64,000 nucleotides of DNA, taken from positions 7,703,669 to 7,767,668 of the forward strand of contig NC_068344.1 of the NCBI RefSeq assembly GCF_014633365.1, given 5' to 3'. The notes below the pieces were generated by a model that saw only the letters and a list, made by a program, of their open reading frames with translations, had not been told where the DNA came from and did no database searches. Positions 21,438-33,400 of the stretch are shown here, one piece after another. The stretch is from Diospyros lotus. Its lineage: Eukaryota; Streptophyta; Magnoliopsida; Ericales; Ebenaceae. The stretch's first letter is position 1, and each line of letters opens with the position of its first letter. Position numbers and translations under genes: made by a program.

Positions 21438-24400
21438 ATGTCCGCCGGCGGTGAACAGTCGTCTTCCGACCGTCGGAGTACCAGGGTGGTCGTCCAAGAC
21501 GCCGCCTCCGGTGCTGCTGCAGGTTCTGTATCCTAGCAAGAAACCCTCGCGTCGTGTTCGATTTTGCTTAGCTTGTTATTTTAATTTGGGGGTTCCCGTT
21601 GGGTCGTATCTACGAAACTGAGGTTTGAATGGTTTGTTTTGATTGATTTAGTCTGTTTTGGTTTTTCATTTTGCCGTGCAGGTGCCATAGCTGCCACTTT
21701 CGTGTGCCCGTTGGATGTGATTAAGACTAGATTGCAGGTCTATGGCCTCCCTGAAGCTTCTCACTCTGGTAAAAAAGGTTCGTGTTTCTAGATGAATTTT
21801 GTGTTCTCTAGCTAGGTGATATGGTTTGTTTGTTTGAACTATGGCATTTGAACGGTGGATGAATTTTGTTTTCTCTAAAGGCTGAGTAATGCATCAGAAA
21901 CTCAGTACCCTAGTTGATTGTTTCATCAATTTGGGTTTGTAACTCAATGCTGCGGACCGTTGCCGTCCGCAGCTTGTTGGAGGATTTTCTTCTTATTTTG
22001 TGAACATGTACTTTTCATGATTAAGTTTGCAGTAGGTGAATCTGTGACATGAAAAATAAGAGGATTAGGATCCGTTAAGTATTTGTTCCATAAAACTATT
22101 TTTTTTTTTTCATTTCTAGAATTAGGTAAATGTATGAAAAACATTTGATGTTTTCTTCTAAGTCAGTGTCTGAGCTAGTGTCTGAAACTGATTTAGAAAA
22201 TTGATCTTAGAATTATCGTTGTTTAAGTGAAGGACTAAGTAGAAGATAGTTTCATTGGTTGTGAAAGTTATTATCACATGAGAATGAAAGTTATCACAAA
22301 CGGAGGCGTTTCACAGTTTTTGGTCTTGGAAAATTAAAAAATAAAAAGTAAAAACACAGAATCATAACCAAACATGCCTTTAAATTCCAATTACTTCTGC
22401 AACAACCAGACTAGATGAAAGAGATCCAAGGTAAATGAACTTTTGAACGCTGAGATTTTTATGAAAATAAACAATCAGTTTTTTTTCTAATCCTGTTGAT
22501 TCTATTACTAGCTTGACCTTTACTACCCTGGTACTTTTCTCGGTAAGGAAAAATGTGCTTCAAGCAGAGGGCTCTTTGCACACTTCTGCGGTACCAAACA
22601 GGAAACCACACACTTAAATTGGAAGTCGTAATCATATCGTACTATTTACATGGTAAGCTTTTGCTATAATGACTTGTATTCAGTGACTCCTTTAGTTAGC
22701 ATTATGAAGGGATGGATGGGTAAAGGATCTAAAATGTTAGTGCCTAGTGATTGTCATTCAGTTGCAAGGATGATAAAATTTCACTCAAATCAATTTAAAA
22801 GACTGCAAGTCTTCTAGTTAGTTAGCATACGATAGAGCTGGTTAAATTTTTCATTTTGTGAAGATTTCTGATGCTGCCCCTATCTGTTCACCAAGTAGAG
22901 ATCTAATCATTGCCATGTGCCTTCTACTTCTTTGCTAACATTTCCTCATCACCCCTAACAAAATCCAAAAACAAAAAGAAGAGAGTGGAAAAATATTTCC
23001 ACATTTTCCATTTCATTTTCATTTTCTTCCTTTACCCTACCCTTTCTGTTGCTAGAATCTTAGTTATAAAGATTCATCAGACTCCGACGGCCTCACCTGA
23101 GTCTCCAGCACCAACTCATTGGGAGTCATGACAGCGGGAGGGAGAAGGGAAATACAAACAAAAATACAAAAATAAAAATAAAAATAAAAATTAAAACAAA
23201 ACAAGGTATCATACATGTTAAATTTTCATTTTTTAAATTAAAGTAAAAATTAAATACAAAAAAATAAAAACAAAAAAGAAACCTGTTACTAAGATGAAAA
23301 GAATTGTTGTTGATACATAGACTTGGAAAATGCATATAAAAAATCTTTTTTTGTTTTGTTTTCTCTTTCCCCTCATATGGATAAAAGATTTAAGTATCCC
23401 ATCAAATATAGAAAAGATTAAATCATGAGTATATATACGTTTATTTGTTCTATAACAAGGTCCTGTTTGTTATTATGATTCCAAAATTATTAGAAATCTT
23501 GAAAATGTAACACCAATTGAATGAGAAAATATCATTTGGTGATAAATTTAAAGCATTAAGAATATAAAAATAACATGATTTCATCAACTGTGTACGGTTA
23601 CAGCCTATAATCACGTAAGATAATGAGTTTTGAATTAATATTTTAGGGACTAGTCTCTCAGAGATGTTTGTTGTTATGATATCCAAAAATTAATAGAAAT
23701 CTTGAAAGAGTAACACTAATGCACTAAGAAAATATCTTTCAAAGATAAATTTAAGCGTTAAGAATATTAAAATCACACTATTTCATTAATTGTATACTGT
23801 TACAGCCTATAATCATGTAGGATAATGAATTTTGATGGTATGGTTTGGGGACTAATCTCTTAGGGATGTTTTATTTTTTTGCGGGTTAATCTGTGTCTGT
23901 CAGGTTTGTGTTGCAGCAAAATGTAGATTTTATCATGAGAAATGAGTCACATAATATGTAGATACAGAATTCATGATTTATAACTTATCAGCCTTTTTCA
24001 TTTGGCAAGACTTTATTGCTAATGATTTGAACTTACGAAAAGAGAAATCATTAATTTCGACTTCTTTGGCTTGGAGAGAATCTCAATTATTGCAAGTAGG
24101 GGTTTTCTAGAAGCTTAACTAAAACGCTAAGACATTGGAATTTTGTAATATCAAACCTAAAGTTATCTAACAATTTATTGACTTCGCATTTTTTCTTTCA
24201 CTATTTGGTTTTAAAGATGAATCTTTTCACATACAATTACTGAATGGGAGCATGATTATGCATGAGGTATATAAATAAAGCATTGATGGTCATATAGCAT
24301 AAGCTTAAAATCCTAAGACTGAGCTGTACTGTATTGAATGCCATGTTGGATATGGAGTCTGCACAGATACTTCCAAATATCCCATTCGTTTTTAAACTCT

Positions 24401-27400
24401 CCTGTTAGACACTTTGAGAACACCCATGTGCATGCTAACAATATGTGTGATCATCATTAAACCAGGGGCAGAATTAGGAATTTAGAATGCAGGTGCTGAA
24501 AATTAGGAAGTCAGGAATGATTTCTGTGAACGTGAAGGAAGAGAGAGAGAATGGGAAGGATCTGATGGGCTTGGGTATTGGGTCAATTCAAATTTTTTTG
24601 ATTTGTGCCAGATTATGGGCTTGGTTTGGGGCAACATATTTGAATTGGGGCTTGAGGAACACGGGTTGGTTAAAAAGAATACGGGTTGACAATTCAAAAA
24701 CTAACACTATAAGGGCCATCTTATTAGTTCACAACTATAAGTTGGAAATAATTTTAAAATCGAGATAGCATGGATTTCATATTTATAAATTTTTCCTCTT
24801 CTAAATTTTAATTTGAAGGATTTCAAAATCAATACTATCAACTTGTTTATGAACAGAAATTTCTCAATTGGATGGAAGGATTTTTGGTCACAGTTCTTTA
24901 TTGAACACCTTGTTGGATATTGGGACTGCACAGATACTTTCAACCATCCCCTATTTTTGAAGTTTTTCCTGTTGGACCCTTTTTAGGACATTCGTGTACA
25001 TGCTAATAATGCTGTGATCATCAATAAATGCTATGGGCCCATCTTATTAGTTCAAAACTCTAAGTTGAAAATAGATTTAAAATTGGGATAGTTTGAATTT
25101 TTAATTCTAAATTTTAATTTGAACAATTCTGGAAGTCAAAACTAACAACTTGTTATGAATAGAAATTTCTCAATTAAATAGAAGGAATTTTTGGTCGTAC
25201 TTCTTTATATCGATATTTAAAAAAAAAGTAGTTCTTACTATTTTGATATGCTTTATAAATGTATTTGTAATGTACAAAATGAAGAGTTAGTTACTATCTT
25301 TTTGTATGCGTATAAATTGCATTTTTATCTACTAATGCTTTCTTGTCATGCCATGCTATGTATTTTATGTCACTGCCAATTTCAAAAGGTGGTGTCTTGT
25401 CTTGTTGGTGTTTTTTCTTGTTGTGTCCATATCTGTATTCTTCTTGTTAGAACATATACGTAAAAATTCAAATTATCTTTGAGGATTATTACATCTCGTA
25501 AAAGTAACTTAAGAAGATAATAAAATAACAATTATAAGTCTTAATCCCATTAGGTAGGATTTGCTACATGAACTCGGGATCTCCAACTATCTTTATCTAT
25601 ATTTATATTTTTTTTAAGGTCATTATAGCTTATGTTATATTTAAGGATTTCCTACAATTCTTTTTGGTCTTTTTATGTCTCTTTCTGCTACAAACTTCTT
25701 TTATTTCATTCAATTGCCTCACAGGTTTTCTTTTCGCACATCCAAACTGTCTTAGTTATGTTTCACGCATCTTATCTTAACAAGGTGTCATTGAACCCTG
25801 TTATGTACTCTCTCTCTCTCACACACACACACACTGCACATTCACTGTTAACATCCTCATTCAATTATGTTAATATTTTGCACATGTTAGTATTTAACAA
25901 TGTTTCCTTTCAAAAGATATCATTATAGATAGAAATGATTAGTGATTTAGAATTCTCTTACTCAACCCCACCCAGTGGGATTAAGGCTTGATAAATTCCC
26001 TTTAGCTTTAAAGGGATTTTGCGATTGCATAAAATGCTGGACAAATTTTGGCATTTTAATAATTTTACTTGGATTCTATGAGCAACATACTCTGTATCTC
26101 TCTCTTTTTGAGCAATTGATCCAAGACATTGGTGTTGATCTTTTCTAAGATTAACTTGATCATTAAAGCTCACCACAACATAATCTACATTTTTTCCTTT
26201 TTTGGGCTAAATCCACATCCGATATATTTGGTTTTTGACTTGCTCAACTTTTTGCATTTGGATTCTAAGGTGTTCCTCCACATTTCATGCTTAATATTTA
26301 TGCCTATTTTAGTCTCATCAACTAGAATTTAAATATTATACACTAAGATACCTATTTGTGAATGTGATTTATAAGTTCATCCATTGCAAAAGCAAAGGGG
26401 TTGCTTAATATTTTTGCCTATTTTAGTCTCATCAACTAGAATTTAAATATTATACACTAAGATACCTCTTTGTGAATGTGATTTATAAGTTCATCCATTG
26501 CAAAAGCAAAGGGGTAAGGACTCAATGCAACTCCTTGATTTAATGTAACTTTCTATGTCTTTAGGCCTGATGCACCTTTCTACTTGATGATATATGTCCT
26601 TTGTAACCTATACCGAAGCAATTCATTTTTCCTTCATTCTCCAAGACCCTTGGAAAGACTCTTTTATGGACTCTCCCTTAGACTTTTTCCAAGTCTATAA
26701 ATTATCACGTGCACATCCCTCTGTTCTCTGGACCTTTCTCTTAGGTGTCTGAGAACCCATGTAAATTAAACACTACATCCAAGGGCTGATGCAAAGAGTT
26801 AGCTTATCTTTTGCTGCACTCTAGTGATATAATGCAATTGCTAAGAGGGTTATGGCCCAACTATTTACTTTTTGTTTTAGAATTTATTGTGTAAAATCCA
26901 ATGATTTTTATGCTAGTTGACCGCCACCTTATGCAACCTTCTTTTTTAATTTGGGGTTGGGACTGGCTATGAATAGAAGGAACACCTTCGACACTAGAAG
27001 TGTCAAAATAGTAATAAAAACTAACTGAATGAGTAAAAACTCCTAAAAGTGTAGAGTTGACATGGATTTTAGGCATCCTCGCTAATATTGTTTCTTTTCT
27101 TCTTTTGGCATTTGTTTTTGATACTCAAATTTGGGATAACCAGGTAGTGTCATTATTACAAGCCTACAGAATATAATAAGAACTGAGGGTTTCAGGGGAT
27201 TGTATCGTGGCCTTACACCAACATTGACAGCATTACTTCCAAACTGGGCGGTGAGTACCATTTTTCTTGAGTTTCTTCTTGGAGATGAATTATTACAAAT
27301 CTTTATTATTGAAGCAATTTCAGTTCTCTTGTCTTTTAAATAATTGACTGCAGCTTCTTATCTCTACTAAATTTGTATGCACTCTTTCCACCCAGCTGGT

Positions 27401-30400
27401 TTTCTTTCTAGACAGCACTCTTTGCTTAGCTTATTTGCAATTTGTACTATTACCTACTGTCACGTTCTAAGTATCTAGAAAGGGCGTACACGTGTAAGTG
27501 GCAAGCCTACATGTGCAAGTAGTTATAGAAACTGTTTTAGTTGATTCTAGAATGGGCTTATGTGTAATAGTAATTCAGTTTTGGTGGGAGGAAGGATGCG
27601 GGATCCAGTATATAAGGACCCGAATCCATTTGTTTGAGGCATCGAGAAATTGAATTGAAATCATTCTGAATTTCTCCCTCTCTCTCTCTCTGTTCTTCTA
27701 TCAATTCTTGCCCTGTTCTCTAGAATTCTCTACAGAATTCTTGAGAATTCCTGTCAGATAAGATCTGACACCTACGTTGCTAGTTTTATGTGCTTACAAA
27801 AGATTCTCAAAGTGCTTTTCTTCAAGCACCAGAAACCCTCTTGGGGCAAACTATTGTTTTACGTTGCTAGTTTTATAATTGTTTTCATGTGATTTCTGTA
27901 TGGGGCAAACAAAATATTTATATCTATTGTATCAAGCTATAATATAAGGACTTGGGTATGGGGGTATTGAGTATGGCTTTGTTTCTCTTGTTGGAGGACA
28001 ATAGGACATGGTTAAATTTCTAATATCTTTGTACTTCTTCGTCCTCTTTTTTTGTTTATTTAGGGTAAACTGGTGATTCCAAGGCAATGTATATCTCTAA
28101 TGCTGTGTATAAGACTTTTATATATAATGTTTCTGTTTGCACATAATTCTTCTTGAATCTATATCACAAATATATTTCTCACTATTCCCTGTTATATTTA
28201 CATTAGGTTTTTGTAAGTGATAAAAAATAAATTTGTATGTAGGTGTACTTCACAGTCTATGGACATCTTAAAGACCTGCTCCATTCACGTGGTTGGTAAA
28301 GCTATTTACAACATTTAAATCCGTCAACTGTTGTTGTATTGCAAGAGAGAGAAATGTCCCTCCACATGCGCATCTCTTTTGGTCTTAGCCTTGTTTACAT
28401 ATTAGCTATTGGGACTTGGGATTGATAACTTTTGTTCAGTTTGTCATTTTAATTTATTCTATTTTATACTGTGATAATGCAGTTGATCATAATGGTCAAC
28501 TTTCATTTGGTGCGAATATGATAGCTGCTTCAGGCGCTGGGGCAGCCACAGCTATTGCAACAAATCCACTGTGGGTTGTTAAGACCAGACTCCAAGTAGG
28601 TTGGTCTTGTTTTCTGCAGTTTTTTTCAAATCTATTATATACAAGTGTAGTATATTAATTTATGCATTTAGTTTCTGTATTGCAGCATATGTTTGATGGG
28701 TAAACAAATATATGCACGCATGTGAATAATGTACTGATCTATTGGTTCCATAGTTGTTACTAATTTGTTGGTGAATGTTCTCCTGTTGGTCGAAGAGTAT
28801 CCTTCTCTATGTTGCAGAAGTACCTAGACACAAACAATAGGTGGAAATTTGATGAATTTCAGAGGATAAATTCCTTTCAGATGCCAGGACAGATGCACCA
28901 AGCTGGAATAGATTTGTGCTATGCAAGTAAGCCCCCTGGCACACCTAAGATAAAGTTGGTATAACCAGAAAATTAGCATTAAAAATTGGATACCAAATCT
29001 AATCACCTAAGGGATTCCTTTTCAGTAAGTGCATAGTAATTTGAGCCTTTTTGCTCCAATGGTAGCCTTTTTATTTATGATGAAAGAAACTTTACCTGTT
29101 CTATAGCATATTAAACAATTCCTAAAGAGAAGGAAACAAATGCTTTCAGAGATGAGATTATCATACCTTTTGGAGAACCTGCATGCCTCTAGGATATTTG
29201 TGCATTAAGGTAAGGGACCTGAAGGTTAGGTAAGATGCTTGGATAGAGATATGAATGTGGACAATGGTGTGGATATATGGATGTGGTGTATGTGATAAAT
29301 ATGGAAAATTGAGGAAGGGAATGCATGGGACAAGGAGATGATTTTTTTCCCCTCATATTTTTATGGTGACTATAAAATAATATTGAGTAAAAAAAATAAT
29401 ATTCACTAATGAGAACAAAACCAGCATAATTCAACATTAAACACGCAGAAATTACCACATAAAGAAAGTTCATATAATACGTTATTATAATTTAAGAACA
29501 CCTACCAAAATATAATATTGATAGAAAGCCCAAAAGACAAGTATTCATATATTCCAACATTTTGCATACTCAATTTTAGCAAGTGTTCTTAAATTCCAAC
29601 TTTTTGTATACTTTTCAGTAGAAAATATTATTATATTCCAACTTTTTGTAGACTCAATTTCATTAGTCATTTCAACTAGACATGGATATCACATATATAA
29701 CACTATTTTGATGTGTCCCAAGCATCATTACTGCAAACATGTTGCCCGATGTGCTTGACAAACATACATGCTTGGATACAATGCAATGTGCTTTTGCAGC
29801 ATCCATGTGTCAGATCTTAGGATCTGACAGTGGCTATTTAGGGTAGAACTTGAGAATTAGAGAGAAAATGGAGGGAGAGTTAGACTGAAAGAGGGAGAAC
29901 AGCAAGAATTGGGGAAGAACAGAGGGTTCGAGAGAGAGGTAGAGAACAGAAAAGTGGAGGGAAAAGATTCAATTATCGTCACATGAATCCCCATCCTCTT
30001 ACAAGTAGCCTTTTATGGGCATAGGCTGGCTGCTCTTCAGTTGTTGTAACTGAAGGTACAATCTAAAATAGCAGCAGCAATGGTGCCTAACAGAATTACA
30101 AACAAAACAATAGTAGCTCAATTACAGTAGTGCCCCTAGGGTCGTGACAATCCCCATCTCAAGAGAGTTATTGTCCCCAAGAACTTGCAGCGACTACCTA
30201 CGGTTCAACCAATTCCTGCTTTCACTGCCTGATTTATCCTTCTCTCTTTATTTTCTCCTTTGCTTTTCCTCATTGAGGAGTTGAAGTGTAGTAGTGTTTG
30301 CAGCCTTTGCATGTTCTTCCTCCGCCTCAGTCTTTTCTTCAAACTCAACAGCCTGTATGGAGTGCAGCAGAGACCCTTGGGCCCCTTTCTGTAATAATTT

Positions 30401-33400
30401 CTGCAACTGCTTCCCGGTGATCATCTTGCACTCACCGGTTTCTTCCTGGAGAACAACCTCTTCTTCTTTTTCTTCATCTAATCCTTTCATGTTCAGTAAC
30501 AGTCTTCTGCATTGGTGGCTTGGATAGAATTGGTCACTGCATTTATAGCACAATCCTAGCTGCCTCCTCTGCTCTAGCATAGAATTTTTGACTGCATTAA
30601 GGTTAGTGTAAACTTCTGGATTTCCTTGGTTCATTCCTACTGTTGTAGCCCCGGGACTTCCTACCAACTGCTGATTGGTGGGAGGATTAACTCGGTAGGA
30701 TTCCGTGCATTTTGAAGATTGCTTCTAGAGCAAGTTCCTATAACCTTGCCTTCTCCGCAGCCTGTTTTACAATGACAGGGCGCATCGTCTTCACCATAGG
30801 CCATAGCTCCTCAGTCAGTCTGCTAACGAAGCTTGATACAAAATAGGACTCAGTCAAGGTTGGGTGAGAATTAAGCACGAGTGACTTCAACTCCTCAAAT
30901 CAAACTTGGTATTCCATTATTGAACCTTCTTGTTTCAGCTTGTTAAACTCTTCAATAACATCTGCCATGGATCGTTCTCCAAATCGCTCACAGTATTCTT
31001 CTGCAAACTCCTGCCACCTGTATGCATTCCTCATCCGACTCCATCCTTGGAACCAGGCGTCAGCTATATCATTGAGATATGCTGCCACGGGTTCACCTTC
31101 TGGTTTTCTGCCAGTTGATAATAGTGAAAGAACCGCTCACCCCTTCTAATCCACCATCTAGGCTTACCTCCTTCAAAAATTGGAATCTCCAATCTAGGCA
31201 TAGGCGTATGATGAGTATTATGGGGGGTAGTATAAGGGCCTCTCACCTGAATTTCTGGCTCAGTTTCTGTCTGGTCATCAACTGCATGTAGATCAGGGGC
31301 TTGTGATGGAATTCCAGGCCCTGCAGTGGCTCTTGGGGGGAAATCCACCGGCAAGCTCATTTGGGGACTCCTAGAAAACAGTTCAAGGACACTATTGATC
31401 CTTTGATTTACATTAGCGATCTCCAGATGAATTCTGGAGAATTCCTCCTTCATCCCCTGATCTAAGCCCTGCACCTCCTCCCTGGGTGCGGCACTCTCGG
31501 CCCTGCAATGAGTCACCTCTTCTTGAGTCTGGCGCAGCCCGAGTTCCATAGTTTCGAGCCTGACTTCTAATTGCTTCAGTCTCATCCCTTCCACTATACC
31601 TCAACCCGAACACTTCCTCTGATCTGCAACTGAATTGTCTACCCTGTTCCTCAACTAATTGGCTTACTATGATCTGCACCAAATTATCACGTCCAATCTG
31701 CAACCACTATCTCCTCTGATCTGCAACTGACAGCTGATCAGGACTGACAATGGCCATGACTCACAATCCCCCAATCCAATCTGATCGTTGGGAAACCACT
31801 GCAACTGATCGCTATGGATCAGCACCCTCCAGATCCCTTCGTGATCACTGCGGATTCAAGATCGCTTGGACTCCGATTGCGATCGCTATGATTCAGCAAT
31901 CGCCCCCAGACCTGCTTCCACTTTGTGCCTTCCTTACTCGCCAGAATCTCAGATCAGCAGCCAAGGACTGCCGGCTCTGATACCAATTGTCAGATCCAAA
32001 GATCTGACAGTGGCTATTTAGGGTAGAACTTGAGAATTAGAGAGAAAATGGAGGGAGAGTTAGACTGGAAGAGGGAGAACAGCAAGAATTGGGGAAGAAC
32101 ATGAGGGTTCGAGAGAGGGAGAGAACAGAAAAGTGGAGGGACTAGATTCAATTATCATTCACATGAATCCCCATCCTCTTACAAGTAGCCTTTTATAGGC
32201 ATAGGCTGGCTGCTCTTCAGTTGCAACTGAAGGTACAATCTAAAATAGCAGCAGCAATGGTGCCTAACAGAATTACAAACAAAACAATAGTAGCTCAATT
32301 ACAGAAGTGCCCCTAGGGTAGTGACACCATGCTTCTTAGGGTTAACTTTACCTTTTGCTACTTTTTATTGTAATTATTGTTCTTATTTTTTTAAAATCCT
32401 TTTAAAACTAAAAGAAAAGTTCTCTCTAATGACTATAATACCTGTTTTGTTATATAATGCATAATGTTGGATAGTTATATGGAAACATGTGCAAAGTATG
32501 AGCATAGCCGAAACAAGGATGTTATGATATGTGTGAAACCATACAAGAAAAAGACAAAATTATAAATGAGATTACCTGTAATAAAGTTGGAGCTCCTATT
32601 AAGATAAGATGTCCAAACACAACTAAAATAGTTTGAACATGTTAGAAAAAACTAATAGATGCAGTTATGAGAAGAGTGGATAGAGTTGAAGAAATTTGTA
32701 ACAGAAAAGTTACAAGAAAACTGTATAAACTTTGGTAAAAAGCTCTTAAGCATGGCATGGGATCTAATGGCTTACTGAACATATGATAATGAATAAAAAT
32801 GATAGAAGAAAGAGTCTATGTAGTTGACTCTACTTAGTGAGATTAACGCTTGTGATGATGACGATGATGATTATTACTATTGTTGTTGTTATTGGAAAAA
32901 GTCATCAGGTTAACAATTATCTTTGCTTTGTAAGCTTATAGAGCATTTAAGGGGGATTATAACATTTTTTTGTGGTATTGTGGCATCAACTTTTAGGCAG
33001 GTTTGCAGTGGTGTTAAGATTGCTTCTATGCCATCCTTCTAGATTCTGCAGTATTAGGTTCATACCTTTCATATTTTCAACATTCCATTCGCTTGGTATG
33101 CTCTTAAGTTTTCCTTCTCAACATACCTGGGATTTTAATCAAGACACCATCTTTTTTACTTGTGAAATGAAGTCACATCCTAATTCCCAAAGACTAGTTA
33201 TTACAGAAAGGAACATTGTTTGGCTGAGTTGAAGTTATTTGACTTGATCAATGAATGGTGGTAGGGAGCTTGTTGCAGTGCAACCTCTGTTAACTGTAAT
33301 TCAGAACTCGTGCATACTAATACTGAATTATTTGGTTCGGTGTCAAGAAGTTGTGGAGGTTGAATCGGAAGGTTGCTTTGAGGTTGGAGTGCAACATCTG

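Larger units (their letters stand above)
19195..21457 (+). repeat. Duplicate B of the upstream block, joined to the NDT2 gene
   Basis: This is the partner of 16815-18769. It is about 310 bp longer, explained by a 290-bp internal tandem duplication (19714-20293) and a run of 26 G (19678-19703). The match ends at GGTGAACA inside NDT2 exon 1, where this copy continues into the full coding exon. Confidence 0.88.
29808..32326 (-). mobile_element. Gag-only LTR retrotransposon (TSD CCATG) in NDT2 intron 5
   Basis: LTRs lie at 29808-30149 and 31988-32326, flanked by CCATG (29803-29807 and 32327-32331). The minus strand shows a tRNA-iMet primer site (complement of GCTCTGATACCA, 31974-31985). A purine-rich GAGATGGGGAT precedes the 3' LTR (complement of 30150-30160). 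The interior holds only gag. The two LTRs differ at roughly 15 sites including small indels by eye, about 95% identity. With no pol, it would depend on proteins supplied by another element. Confidence 0.92.
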
